Assembly (NCBI RefSeq): GCF_020536995.1
Contig: NC_068355.1
Span: 71,094,547 to 71,158,546, forward strand
Length of the DNA: 64,000 nt
Direction: 5' to 3'
Origin: Dreissena polymorpha
Lineage: Eukaryota > Mollusca > Bivalvia > Myida > Dreissenidae
In this document: piece by piece, positions 23,090 to 36,900 of the stretch
Position numbering within the stretch: position 1 is the first letter of the stretch
Layout: every line of letters begins with the position of its first letter
Notes under the pieces: generated by a model
Told to the model about the DNA's origin: nothing
Database searches by the model: none
What the model saw: only the letters and a program-made list of their open reading frames with translations
Program-made: the position numbers and the translations under genes

Positions 23090-23570
23090 TTTAGTCATTA
23101 TGTCATTATAAAGGGTGCATTTGTCAATACAGTGTGTACAACAATTAATATATTGATTCAACGAACCAATATATTATGTCGATAAAACCTTATCTTAAGT
23201 CAATAAATTATCTTTATTAAGTGCAATTTATTATATAACCAGCCTTGTATTGATTTAACACACAAGTATTTTGTGCCGTTGTGACATGATATAAAGTCGA
23301 TAGTCCACAGGTCATTATCTTGTGTGCGTTTGTCGATATAGCATGTCAAACCATTCTTACATTGAGTCAACGAACCACTATATCATGCGGATGTGACTTT
23401 ACGTTGAGTCAATCTGTCATCATGTGCATGTGTAAATATAATTATGTCAAAACAAGACTATATTGATTCAACAAACCAATATATCATTCCGATGTGACAT
23501 TATATAACGTTTAAACATCTTTAGATCGTGTGCTTTCGTTGAATCAATATAAGGATTGTATGACATAATG
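23090..23570. repeat. Degenerate tandem repeat, about three units
   Basis: The phrases 'gattcaacgaaccaatatat', 'gagtcaacgaaccactatat' and 'gattcaacaaaccaatatat' recur near 23155, 23363 and 23465, each followed by 'cgatgtgac'-like text and preceded by 'ttgtc.atata'. Units are diverged and uneven in length. Confidence 0.55.
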
Positions 23571-24169
23571 TATTTACAAATACACACAATACAATGACAT
23601 ATTTACTTATTATATTGACAAGGTGACTTAATGTTTTGCTATTAGGACACACAAATATTGATTTTATACTTATTAGACAGTAAATGCTTTCCTTATTCCA
23701 CCCAAGACATATGCCACTAACAATCTTTTTACACAGAGAACACGTTTTGTCATCTAAATGAGTGTTTTATGTTTTACAAAATTAGGTACCTTCTGATGAT
23801 ACGGATCGAATAAAGTGTTCAGGAAGTTGAAAGTTGTGTATTTGAATGAAATATACCGACAGCGAATTAACCGCTAACATTGCTAAATCAGTTATATGCA
23901 GGTTGACTAGCATTATATTTAAAAAAAAAAAACAGATTGATTGTAACGTTCGATTTTATAATATCAGAATTTATGGAGAAAAATGTTTTAAAAGCGGCGT
24001 CACATTATGCTTACAAATTTAAAGAATTTTCTTACATAAAGACTTACGTCATTGCGCTTCTAACAAGACTCTAACAAAGCTTTTTCGCCTTTAATGTCAT
24101 GGTTTTAAGATGTTGCAATAAGTGGATACATGAATTGCCACTTTTCATCTCTATGATAAAAAAGCAAAC

Positions 24170-24545
24170 TGACCAATAGAATACTATTATTTTATGCTTT
24201 CCGGTGGTTTATAGAGAAATATCAGTGAAATAAAACTGGTATTCCACTGTTTTAAACAGTGAAAAATAACAGTGAAAAATATCGATATTTGTCACTGTTT
24301 TACTGTGAAATGACGTCATTTTTTCAACGAAATGACGTCATAAATTCAGCGAAAGTATCCAGTTTAACTCATTTACAATGTAAATAAACGGTGAAAAAAG
24401 CATAAAATAAAAAGAAAATTTGTTGGATTCGGTGGAATATCGATTTTATTTCACGAGTGATCATAGAAAACAATATTTTCACGAGTGGCGCATTGTTGGA
24501 ATCGATGGAATATCGATTTTAATTCACTCGTGATCATAAACAATA
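24170..24545. repeat. Interspersed repeat with 'cacgagtgatcatag' motifs
   Basis: Shares 'ttcacgagtgatcatagaa', 'atattttcacgagtggcgca' and 'aatgacgtcat' words with 57395-57915, partly in opposite order. Non-coding, family unknown to me. Confidence 0.55.
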
Positions 24546-26204
24546 CATATTCAACGCCAAATCTTTTTGGAATAGTGGATCACTTCTAATGGTAACGCAT
24601 TTAAACCCCATGGCCTACACAATGTTGTATTATACATTGTGTGTGATATAATCATTTTTTTCAAAATTATACCGATTATTATATTTACAATATTTATAGA
24701 AAAAAACACATCTATAAACAAGTCTCTTACTAAAATTTGTGAAGATCCACGAAAAAAAAGATTGCTGACTGCATGCAAATTGTATCATGCGTTTACTTAG
24801 CACTAGACACGTATATGATGTGGGTATACTGAAATCACATTGTCCGAACGGCCGTTCTTTCGGACTTCCAGAGAAATCAAAATAGAACTGAATAGTTGAA
24901 TATATATATATTAAATTTAAACGGAACAGTTATTGCAGACACCTTCTGGTGGTTTCGTGCGTATTATTCATAGCACGACTGTTAGTACACTCCGCATATT
25001 TCTCTTGGTTCAGCTGTGTATTATTATAAAGTGTTAATGCCCACGCTTTCAACTGAAAACTGCCCATATGAATCGGATGTGAAGGCTGAGTGGCCACGAT
25101 AATAATATTGAGACACATCCTTAAAAAACTCTATCAGGACTCTAACAACACATTTCTCGGATGTGTTTTATTTCGGGAATACAATGGATATAGTCTTACC
25201 TTAACGTTCAGGACGCGTTTTTTATTCAAGGTAAATTTGTTTCGCAAAATACTTGACTGAAAGAGACAAAAGCTGACCCCAAGATTTTAGTTTCGGAAGG
25301 ACATTTTATCGATTATATACGCATTGTATTTACAGATGAACTTTTAAGTGCGATACATTGAAATGACCTAACAAATTAACGGAATTCATAATGCGCAATA
25401 GTGTACCGTAGCAGTAAACTGAAAAAAAAACTATACGAGAATTGCGGAGGACTTTAAGAAGAACTTATTAAATATCAATAATATTTAAATATGACGTTCA
25501 ACTTTCTTGATAAATACATGTATCCTGGTACACTTAGATCAAAGTAAGTTAAAAATATGATATCCTATCGGTTCAAAAAAGGTCACGTATATCTCTATTT
25601 ATCACTATTAAATAATTGACTATTAAATAGCTATAATAAAAAAATTATATAACCACATTGTATTCGTCGAAAGTAAAAGTAAATCTTGTTCGAAACTTAC
25701 TTCTCGGTCCTTGCTAATGGTACGGCAGTTCTATGTCACACAATACTTGTTAATCTGTTTGGCCAAAGTTGACATTATTTATACATTGAAGATCCTACAA
25801 CAATACTCATATCTTCATGTTCGAAGATGCTTAGAAAGAAAAACAAAGTATTATATGGTTTTTCTCACTTGCTGTATAAAGACTTGCATGTTTACGGACA
25901 TATTTGGCTATGTACGGCAAAATGAACAATGCGTTGAGACAGAAAAGCTCCAATTATAGAGTTATATTTTCTTCATAATAGTGATAGGTTGACATGTTTG
26001 AAAAGTGTAAGATATGAAGAGAAAGGTTTTGAAAGAGAAGAAAGAAGAGAAGACGTTTGTGAAGACCTGTTTAGTTCGAACGTGATAGAAGGAAAAGTTT
26101 TTCATTCGTTCTGTAGCATATTTACGTATCGCATCGCTTACAACATGTATTTATAATAAATTTGTGAACTGCGTCAGCTATTTAAGTATTGGTATAGTAG
26201 TCAC
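24546..26204. other. AT-rich DNA, nothing recognised
   Basis: A few 60-80-codon frames (for example 25711-25959 +) lack any recognisable domain. Confidence 0.4.
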
Positions 26205-26985
26205 TTGTTTCTTCTTCATATAGAATAGTTTCAATGCATGGGACAGAATAAATTGATATTATGTTAATAAGTTCACCATGAATATGTATATACTGAAAGC
26301 ATTCAAGAAAGAAGTATGACGTAGTTTCGTCAAGTCCACAGAGACATAGAGTCGATGTAATTATGTTGCTTCTGTAAAGGTGATTATAGGGCGCTACAAT
26401 TTGTTCTCACGCGTATTTAACATTTGAGAGCGTCTTTCGCCATATGAAAATAAGGTATTTGAGATCTGTCGATCGCTGTTAGCATTTTAAAGGAATGGAA
26501 CGTTTCAGCATTTTTAATGTCTTCGGAAAGACGATTCCAGTCGGATACAGCATATGGTAGGAAAGAACTTGAATACAGTGATATTCTGGCTTGAATTGTT
26601 TGTTAATGTGATGAAATTCTTAGAGAGTAATTGTAACGTGAAACAACGGTTAGAGGAAAGAGAGATTGCACGTAGTTTGGGACATTGGTGGAATTCATTT
26701 TAAACATTAATATTTATTTGTGCTTGCGTCCTCATTGACTGATTGTTTCCAACTCTAGCTCATTTAAAAGGTCTTCTTATGACTTAACCTATGCATCCAG
26801 ATGTTTTTCACGCGGCTTCAATATTGATTTTTTCAAGTTCATCTTTTTCATATTGTGTACTATGATCAAAAACAGTTGCTGAATATTCAAACATTGGTCT
26901 TATTAAAGAAACGTATATTTTCTGGAGAGTTTTTTCTATCAAGAATTGTTGTTAATCGATGCATTATATGGACTCGTTTCAAAAA
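26205..26985 (-). mobile_element. LINE relic (jockey/CR1-like reverse transcriptase C terminus)
   Basis: Read on the minus strand, pieces in different frames match the end of a LINE reverse transcriptase: IRPMFEYSATVFDH then TQYEKDELEKINIEAA (about 26900-26830), a stretch like YHMLYPTGIV near 26540, and the terminal Cys/His block LCLCGLDETTSYFFLECFQY (about 26350-26290). Many stops and frame changes, so it is an old copy. Confidence 0.7.
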
Positions 26986-27696
26986 TCCAGGAATAAGTGA
27001 ATAGTATAAACTTTATTTGTATAATGTATATATTTAAACAAATGTACTATAAATACCATACACATATCACTTAAAATAAGTTGTAAAGGTAGTAGACTTG
27101 TTGTTCGCCAAACTTAAATATGCTCAAAGGCATTCAACTATGTAGTAGTTGATATCGACCCCAGCCGTGTTTATTTATTGCACGAATAATTGCATGAGTA
27201 TATAAATATGTTCGTTTTATTAATGAAAAGGTATTCTTTAATTACCAATTTGTAATACAACTGTTGACAGGTTTTTTCTTATTAAACTTTTGATATGTTT
27301 TGTAGAATGTAATCATAAAATATTATTTATCCTTACACATTAACATAATATAATTTCCATGCTCGAACGAAATAATGGATTTATTACATTCAAGATTGGT
27401 ACAGTATACAACTGGTTAGATTCCTTAGCCGTAGTCATTATCTGCTTGCTGGTTTATCTAGGAGAATCGATTCTCACCAATAAGATTGCTTACGCTATTT
27501 CTCGAAAGAGTGGGTAACTATCTTCATGAGTATATTATTCCTTGTGAAACCATATTTATGTCTTGATTTTAATAATGAATAGTGCTGTTGAATGGTTAGG
27601 TGCATTGGTTAAGGGATGTGAATTTAAGAGATCCACTTATTGTTTAATGGCTTGTATTTTAAAGTTTTTCCGATGTATTGTTTCACTCTCTTTTAG
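26986..27696. other. AT-rich DNA upstream of amt
   Basis: Would contain the amt promoter or a 5' non-coding exon, but I see no TATA box, GC island or other core-promoter sign. Confidence 0.4.
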
Positions 27697-27768
27697 TTGA
27701 AATCAACATATTTAATGTGTTAGTGTTGCTGCTGAAACATTGTCCTGAGTGAAGCCGTTCCTCTGACA
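27697..27768 (+). promoter_or_regulatory. Probable amt 5' UTR, possible upstream splice acceptor
   Basis: A pyrimidine-rich stretch ending in ctctcttttag at 27696 lies 72 bp before the start codon and looks like a 3' splice site. The amt mRNA may therefore begin in an upstream non-coding exon that I cannot place. No TATA box was identified. Confidence 0.35.
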
Positions 27769-27919
27769 ATGGCTATAAACGCAGAGGACGTTGATGCGCT
27801 CATCGAAAACAGGACGCGCCACCTAGAGGAGATGATTACGTCACTGGAGGCACGGAACGTCGCCGACGCCGACAATATGGACAACTTCTTTCTACTCATT
27901 ATGGGGTTCCTGATATACC
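27769..27919 (+). CDS. amt: amt coding exon 1
   Basis: Residues 1-50 plus one base (phase 1). ATG sits in a good context (gacaATGG). It encodes the hydrophilic N terminus and the start of the first membrane helix ([12 protein letters not shown]). The donor is GTAATT. The reading frame runs on past the donor for 49 more codons, but the splice to exon 2 restores the family sequence [16 protein letters not shown], which settles the boundary. Confidence 0.93.
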
Positions 27920-30900
27920 GTAATTTGTTATGTGTAATAATCGTATTTGAAATATTGGCAATGCATTTTGTTAACGATCAATTTAAAAAATATGTAATGT
28001 GGCTTATATCGTCGGAAAATGGACCGATCGCTTGTAAACACAATTTTACAAAGGTGTTGTCGTGTTAGATCTCCCTAAACAATTATTTGAGTAGCGGAAT
28101 ATCAGGTGAGATTCAAATTTATTATGTTCAGCTGAAACAATGACGATCAAAAATGTTCTTGGTTTTGAGATTTAGGCTTAAAATCGGCTTATCTTGATAT
28201 TGTTTAAAATAAAAGAAAAAAAAACATAGGACCATTAATGCTAAATTGCATTTGTCGTCTCACAAATTACTTATTGAAACGTGTAAACACTAGACCATTG
28301 TTAGAGATCAACGTTATCGTGTTTTATGCAGCCTATAATAATAATAATAATTTTATTTGCGCACATAACATACCAATACAATCAACAGTCACAATTATTA
28401 AAAATTCAGATATAGCACTGATAGTTTCCATCAGAAATCATAATACATATATATATGGTTCATACTCTATAACATTTTATCACACGTATTGGTTAATATT
28501 ACAAATACATAAGTTAAAGAAATATAAGTGCACTGGATTACCCTCAAAGTTTTGACGATAAATCGTACAAAATTTATTTCCAACGGGGTCCAAATCCGTT
28601 GATGGTATCGAAATGATATCGAGAATTAATATCACTCTGTTCTTAAATGTCCGTACTATGCCGATGCTAGAAATACATTGATTCCAAAGTTTATATACCT
28701 AGCCCTAATATGTTCAAGTTTATCGAACTTCTTAATAGTTCAAAGAAAAAAGTGTTAAGAAAACAAGCCAAGATTTGTTTAAAAGGCTTTGAAATGAGAG
28801 ATAATATCGCATATATTCAATATAAATTATGCATCGTTCACAAAGCTATAAAGCTTAGAATAATGTAATACTTGTTGCAATCATTAAACAACGTTTTTAC
28901 ATTATGTGGACGCTAAGTATTAATCTTTATCATCTGACATTCTCACTAAAATACACTTCAACACCGTTATTTCGAACACCGATAATCCGAAGTCACCGTT
29001 ATTTCGAAGTAGTTTTCGGGTCCCGAGTTTGGTTCTTCTTTGTTTAATGTAAAATTTCATTGTTAATCCGAACTTTGTTAAACCGAAGAAATCGTTAATT
29101 CGAAGTGATTCAGTCGGTCCCAACACTATAATTCGCACCGTATTATCAATCTTTAATCCGAAGTCAAAACTGCAAAATACTATGCGTAATTTCACACCTT
29201 TGTCGTGGCTCGTCAAAGCCGATAATTACACCTTTGTCGTCTGCGCGAACGCCGGTGTTCAGAGAGACATCGAGTATTAGTAAAAAAAAATGTTAAATAA
29301 TTTCCGAAAATGTATTAATATGTATGTATGTCTGATAATTTGTGCTATTCATTATATTTTATTTGTTCTGTAATAAGACAAAAATAAAAACAAGAAAAAT
29401 TATCGTTTTATTCCTCCGTTTGTTACAAGTGGAAATCTATTGCTATCTGACTAGTTTACGCTTTTCAGTAAGCGTGTAACCGAACCATGTGAATTCCACA
29501 ACGTTTCATTTTTTACAGAATCAAACAAGTCTTCTGTCAAATGTTTATTTCGAATTATCGTTAATCCGAAGTTTTTAACGGTCCCGATGACTTCGAAATA
29601 ACGGTGCTGAAGTGTATGGTGTATTTCATTCCATTTTAAATTTGTTCATTCTTCGAAATAAAGTATGTTTTGTATTTAATCGATCGCATGCTGTTATTGC
29701 ACAGGTATGTTTATGACGATGGGCTTTATATATGCTAAAGTCAAAATTAACTATTAGGTTCTGTTCTGTTCTGTTCTTAAGAATGTTTCGTATTAAATAT
29801 TTGCCAGACTGGCAAAGTTCACCATGCCAATTAAATGCGCAGTTCATATTGAAAAGCATGCATACTCGACGGACTAGTTTTAACATCATGTGTGTGATAT
29901 ATGAACTCGACTAGTTTCAACATCATGTGTGTGTGTGATATATGAAGAGATACTTCCGGCCTCGACTGGGATATTAATCCCACAGTTTTCTAAGTTCAAA
30001 GTAAAAAAGATTGCTCTGAAAGATTCGTCTTAAATCGACAGATCTTTGTGGAAAATCAACACCGATGCTGAATCGTTCAGTAATAGCGCAAAAAAGCTAC
30101 CGGTACTTGTTTAGTACATGAAGTTTCCAGAAATTCTCGTTAATTTCCTTACATAACTAATGCATGATTGAGAAATTAAAAGGTAGACATAATGCCCTAA
30201 ACATTAACTGCTCGTTTGATTAGGTCAGTCGTCGAAATGTATCGACACTGCGCGAGTACAATAAAGGGGCGTTGCAGAATATCCATATATCGAGGATATT
30301 TAAACCATGTAACCGTACACATTCTAGTATACATTTGTTGTTTATCTACATGTTTACATGTAAATTTCGGAACTGTTTTCTGTCTGCAAATTTATATCAA
30401 AAGAAAGGAGATTCGTATCAAAAGATGTTGTTTTCTAATGGTTTATATGATCTTTTTGCTGAAATTATTTTATTGGATAACTAAAAAAAAAACACAATTG
30501 AATATCTTTCTTTTACAGGAAATAATTATTAAGGACAATTTTTTGCATACAGGGGTATCGGTTTCGAAGGTAAATATCTAGCTTTTATTTAAGTTAAATT
30601 GTGTCGTGTTCTGAGAAAACAGGGCATAATGCATGTGCGTAAAGTGTCGTCCCAGATTAGCCTGTGCAGTCCGCACAGGCTAATCAGGGACAACACTTTC
30701 CGCTTTTATGGTATTTTTAGTTTCAAGGAAGTACCTCCTTATCGAAAATCAAGTTTAGGCGAAAAGTGTCGTCCCAGATTAGCCTGTGCGGACTGCACGG
30801 GCTAATCTGGGATGACACTACGCACATGCATTAAAGCCACGCAACCTGAAATGAAATACATGACATAGTTAATTTAAGTATAAATTAGAAACATATTTTA

Positions 30901-33900
30901 TCTATGCCAATTAGAATATATCTGGTGGTTACAAGGTAGAAATTCGTCTCTTTTGCGCTTTAAAAATTATAAAATAATCGCGTTTGTCGAAACTGACGTA
31001 TACGTCTAGAAATCCTACTTTCGGTTTTAAATGCGGAACCGTTTGAAAAATAATAAATAACATGCTAACTAGGCTATATATTTAATTTTATCTATCTCAG
31101 TTAGAATATATCTGGTGGTTACAAGGTAGAAATCCGTTTTTTTTTTGGCGCTTTAAAACTTAAAACTAATCTCGTGTGTCGAAATGGACGTATAAGTATA
31201 TAAATCCAACTTTCGGTTTTAAAATTAAAAAAAATATAAATTACTTGCTAACTATGCTATCGATTTAATGACAATATTGCACACTTTCAAATTGCATCTA
31301 TATGTATTGATTAGCATGCACTTCATTTCAAGTTGTGTGGCTTTAAGCCCAGTTTTCTCAGAACAAGGCTCAATTGGTTAACGTTTGGAATTTGAATACA
31401 TTGTATCGTTGATTTACCATCAATGAAATAGGATGGTTTTTGTTCTTTTTTGTGAATAAATTCCCGACATTCTGTACTTAAGTTGGATGCATTGTATTAA
31501 GTAAAATATGTCTAGGGGCAAGAACTAGATTTTATTTCTTCAAATGATAGTTCGGTGCCCTGAACATATTTTGTAATATTGTTTTATAAATAATAATATA
31601 AAATGTAATGTTGTTTTATAATGTGTAAACTATAAAAAAAATACATTGAAGAAGTTTGACAAACTTCTATTATTTAGAACTTTAAAAAAAAACGTTCAAA
31701 TGTGGGTGAAATGAAGAATATTTATCGGTTTTAAGGTCGAAAAAAACTCGATTTCAAAACATCTATCTAATGTTTTGCATTTTATTGTCAACGTTTGTTT
31801 TCATTGAATAGAAATGTGTGCACTAAAGCTTACGAACTTCCAAAATGATGCCAGTTTAAGCTTTTATTGGTGTTTTAATTAAGCTTTGAAACAAGTAGAA
31901 TATCGGTAATTTTAATGCAAAATGGCGTGTTATGTTATGTCGAGTAAAATCAAAACAAGGCCGATAATCATAATTTTCATTTTAGTGTTTTCATTTAATA
32001 CAATTTGTTGTTCTACAGTTAAGACACTTCCGAAATGATGTCAGTTTAAACTTTTATTGGCGATTTAATGTGGGTTTGCATGTTGCGTTGCTGTAAATTA
32101 AATCTAGACCCTATCGTTAAAACTATATTTTTCACATTTTTATGTATTATTTCAAACAAATTAAAAGAAAAATCATTGAAAAAAAAATATCACAACCCCT
32201 TAAGTGCAATGTGATATAAATCCTTATTCAACAATCACACAGAAGTAAAATACAAATAAGTCATTTATTTTTATATTCTTTTTATATTCGTGATAGCAAA
32301 TAATTGTTATTGGTTTGATTCTCAAGCCAATAAGCAGGAAAGGGCGATCTGAAAATACGAACCAGTGAAACAAAGTACATTACGAAATCAGGTTGAGTTA
32401 GCGGCTATGGGTACTTTTAACTCATTTATGCCTAGTGGACTCTCCCGTCCTTTTAAATTTGATCAATTTATTTCCAAAATTAGGGATGCCTAGTATACTT
32501 ATTAATATATTAAGACTATTTCTTACAGAAATTTCTTTAATTATGCGGCGTCTCATCTGGGTCTACGCTGTTTGCCAAGGCCTTTTTTCTAGACGCTAGG
32601 CATAAATGCGTTAAATTGGTAAAAACCTTGTTATTATACTAAATTTACTGTACCTACACAGACTACTATTCATACTTTTATGATATATGAGATGCTAGGT
32701 GGCCAAGTAAGTAGAACATTCGCTCCTTCATTTGACGGTATTTGCCAATCATAGTTTCCCCATTTGTATTCGTTTATAGTAAAAAAAACATACTTTTATG
32801 AAATATGAGATGCTAGGTGGCCAATTAAGAAGAACATTCTCTCCTTCATTGACGGTATTTGCCAATCATAGTTTCCCAATTTGTATTTGTTTATAGTAAA
32901 AACAAATGTTGACTTGTTGGTTAACTTATAAAAGTGCTCAATAATGAAGAAATCTTTGAAAATTATTTTAATTCACGGATTAGTAGTGCTTGTTTATTGT
33001 TGACTGATGCTCCGAAAAGGTTTTCTGTATACTTTTAAAAATATGAAATCCCACCGTTGATTTTGTTTGATGATCAGTGGCGTTCAACAAAATGATCGCG
33101 GATGTACAGCAGTAGCTGGTCAATTAAATGACAGAAAAGGTCGTCACATTTCTTAAAAAAATATATTAAAAATGCATAAGATTATGTGTTAATTTTTCTA
33201 TGGTTGTTCTTGTAGTGTGTGTTTCGTTGATATGTCTACATGAGGGTTTGGTGTTACTTTGATCTTGTTTTACCGGTAAATGCAGTTTGTGTTTGATTGT
33301 AAAAGGATTTGTATTAGAAGAATGAAATCCATGAAACGCATTTCATCCTTGATAATACAAGGAAAACTGAGGTTTAATCCCTTGAGACGACTTATGTTCC
33401 CTGGAAATTGCATATTCATTGAAAACTATACGGGCATGACAGTCGATACAGATTTTACATTAATTGGCAAGAGAACATCATAAATTGCCGTCACACGGAA
33501 ATTAAATCTATAGAGGATTGTGGCTAGGGCTTGATTATTGATAACTTTTTGATGCAACTGTCACACTTCGTTTGACCTTGCTTGATACACAAGAGGGAAG
33601 CCAATAAGCCAAATGTATTATATATATATGTGTGTGTGTATATATATATATGCTATAATAAAAACAAGGAGTGCAACTTCATTTGCCTTAACACTACTCC
33701 ATCTTTACTGTTAACCATGTAACTCGAACAATTTTTAACGAATCAACAACACACACACTTGTTTTTGAAAGCTAATAACATAATTTATCAGGAAAAATTT
33801 ACATCCGTACCATTGATCCAGCAGTATTTAACATAGAGATTTTCCACTTTAAAGAGCTAAAAGTCGATCACTTTAGAGAGGTAAAACTCAATAACAAAGT

Positions 33901-36900
33901 CATTAAACGGTAGATAAACAACGTGAAGTGTCTGGGTTGTTACATCGTGGGTATGAGAAAATCTGAAAAACAACTGACGCGGAAACCTATTTAATAAAGG
34001 CAACCTGAGAAACACATAAGAAATCTATATGCGGAAACTAAAACCAAAACATGCTAGAGCAATTTAACCCATTTATGCATAGCGTCTAGAAAAAAGGCTT
34101 TGGCAAACAGCGTAGACCCAGATGAGATGCCACATGATGCGGCGTCTCATCGGGTCTGTGCTGTTTGCTTAAAGGAATTTCTGTAAGAAATATTCTAAAT
34201 ATAGAAATAAATATACTAGACATCCCAACTGTTGGAAATAAATTGATCCAATTTAGAAGGAAGGGGGGGGGGCCACTATAAATAGATGGGTTAACCAACA
34301 ATTCCCCCCAAAAAACCTGCTTGCACTAACGGATATCCGCTATAACCACAATAAGTCCATTTGATTGGCTATTCATGACAACGTTTACAAAACGCGAGTG
34401 TTTCCAACGTCGAAGACATGTTTGTGTATGTTTGTGTATTTGAATTAGTGTAACGTTAGTTGTTTTAAGATTCCAAAGTTTGTGCAATGCCTTCGTGGTT
34501 TTAACGGGTTTTTGAGGATTCCACAAAACACTCTGGATCAGTATAAAATTAAACATACATCAATACTTCAGAGAATTCTGGAGATAGTCTATGTATAACG
34601 ATTGACAAGAAACCGTGTTCTATTTCAGTGATGCAGGCGGGGTTCGCATTCCTCGAGGCAGGAGCGGTGCGTTCCAAGAACACCGTCAACATCCTCATCA
34701 AGAACGCGCTAGACACATGTGAGTGAATGGGAGATGTAAACGACGTGATTAGCTTTGCTGATCCTTTTTGAAAATATATTTGTTCCTTCTAGCAATAATT
34801 AACAGGCCTAAGTAAACTGCAATAATAGCATCCATTTTCGCGAGCAGCATTGCATACATATTTGCCTATATAACAGTTAACATATGTTAATGTTCACAAG
34901 TTGAAGACGTACACGTACACCATTATGTCGCAACATAAATAGTGTGTTTCCCTTGATGTCTTTCAGTTTTTGGAGGGATTTCTTATTGGATTATGGGCTA
35001 TGCGTTTGCATTCGGAAAGGGCAACAGTTTCATTGGCTTCACCCACTTTGCCCACAGCGGCCTTCCGGAAACCAAATACGCGCACTGGTTCTTCCAGTTT
35101 GTGTTCGCGGCGACCGCGTCCACCATTGTTTCTGGCGCGATTGCAGAGCGCTGCGACTTCATTGCATACACGATATACAGCGTTCTTATCACAGGTACTG
35201 TATATTTTGCTGATATTTGAACGAATAAATGATATACTCTTCATGGTTAAGTTATTTGTATTGTTGATGCAGTTGTGTATGAATTAGAGGGACATTCGGA
35301 GTATATAGTGTTCACCCGTCCATCTTTCATGCTTGTTTTGCGTAGATAGCTCGAAAAGTGGTTCAGCATTTGAAGGGGCCTTTTCACAGATTTGACATGT
35401 ATTGAAGTTTTTCATTCAATTATTTATATTGATTTATGTTAACAAGAAAAAGTAACCCTCAACTGGGCTCGAACCACTCTCATCGGGAGTAAAAGTCTCT
35501 CGCTTAGACCACTCGGCCATCCGCGCTCATACAATGAGTGATGTCTGTTATGCTTTATATAAGCAATCCTCGTAGAATCCCAAAATATAACGTAAACAAC
35601 AGAACTCTCCAAATTATTCAATAGTTTCGCGTTGCAACGCTTTATAATTTTAAGGTTTTTAAAACGCGAAAAGATGCATGTAATAGATATTTTAGAGCAT
35701 GGTAAATCTTCAGTATTACTGTTTCCTCACTAATAACATAAAAACAACGAATATTTGCGAATCTTAAACAATTTGATTTTTTAATTTTGTCTATTTACCA
35801 AAACGTGAAAAGGCCCCCTTTAAACTTAGCAAGTATGTAAACTTATATAGAGATTTTAGATGAAATGCATTAACCGTGAAGAGATTGTAAATACTAAGTA
35901 TTATTTTATAGAAAAACAAGTATTACACAGTCGCCAATATGTTCAGACATATTTCCACTCTTATATTTGTTTTGAGGGGAGCATTACTTTTATGTGCGTG
36001 CCATAAGCCTAGATTCGTTCTGGTCGAGTTGTTTCGGTTCATTGAAATAGACACATTATGTAAGGTTGCCGACGCCACAAACTTGTTAAGTCTGTTAAGT
36101 CTGTTAGCCAGGAACCGGTTTATTGTTATTTATATTCCTGACATTTAAAAAGTGTTTTAATTAAACATTTAATTATTATGATCAATTAAGAATATGTTTT
36201 AAATGGGACGCTGTACATGCGATTTACATTTATGCCAAATACATCTTTAGTATTATTAGTATTATTACATGTATGCCAGTGTCAAAGATTCTTTAAGCAG
36301 TGGATAAATTTTTTGAATGATGTACATCGCATACCTCAGGCCAGATAACCGTTGAATACAGCTTGAATATAGGTGACTTTATTAAATGGACTTTAAGGGA
36401 ATACCTAACGATCTAATATTTTCATATTCACGTATGAAAAGCACACAAAAAATCACAGGTCCCGACATTAAACAGATTTAAAAATATTCGGCAATTTCTA
36501 CCATTAAGTATTATTTAAATGATAATCACCTGCGTTGTCCTTTTTTCATTTAGATTACCCTGTACATATATTACTGTGGTAAAGGTTGTCAATAAATCAT
36601 GTTCAGCGCACTGTTAAGTTACATTGTAAGATTCACTGTGATCAATACACAAATGTCTATGGGTTGAATTACGTATCAAGGGTAGGCGCCTTTTATTTGG
36701 ATCTTCCTATAGACCGCCTAACTCTTGTCCTTTTTTACTAGAATGCATAAACGATTCGATCTCACTAGCCGTTGACACAGGTATTGAAAACATTGGTATC
36801 ACAGGTGAGTTTAACCTCGACATGAATAAACCACAGTGTAGGATCAAAATAGACTCCCTTCTTTTACAGTACAATCTCACACAGGTTAGTAACGAACCAA

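Noticed and set aside
35464-35530. A tRNA-Leu/Ser gene on the minus strand
   Set aside because: A and B boxes are present but there is no pairing acceptor stem or proper anticodon arm, and a second copy has the same flanks; it is a repeat head.
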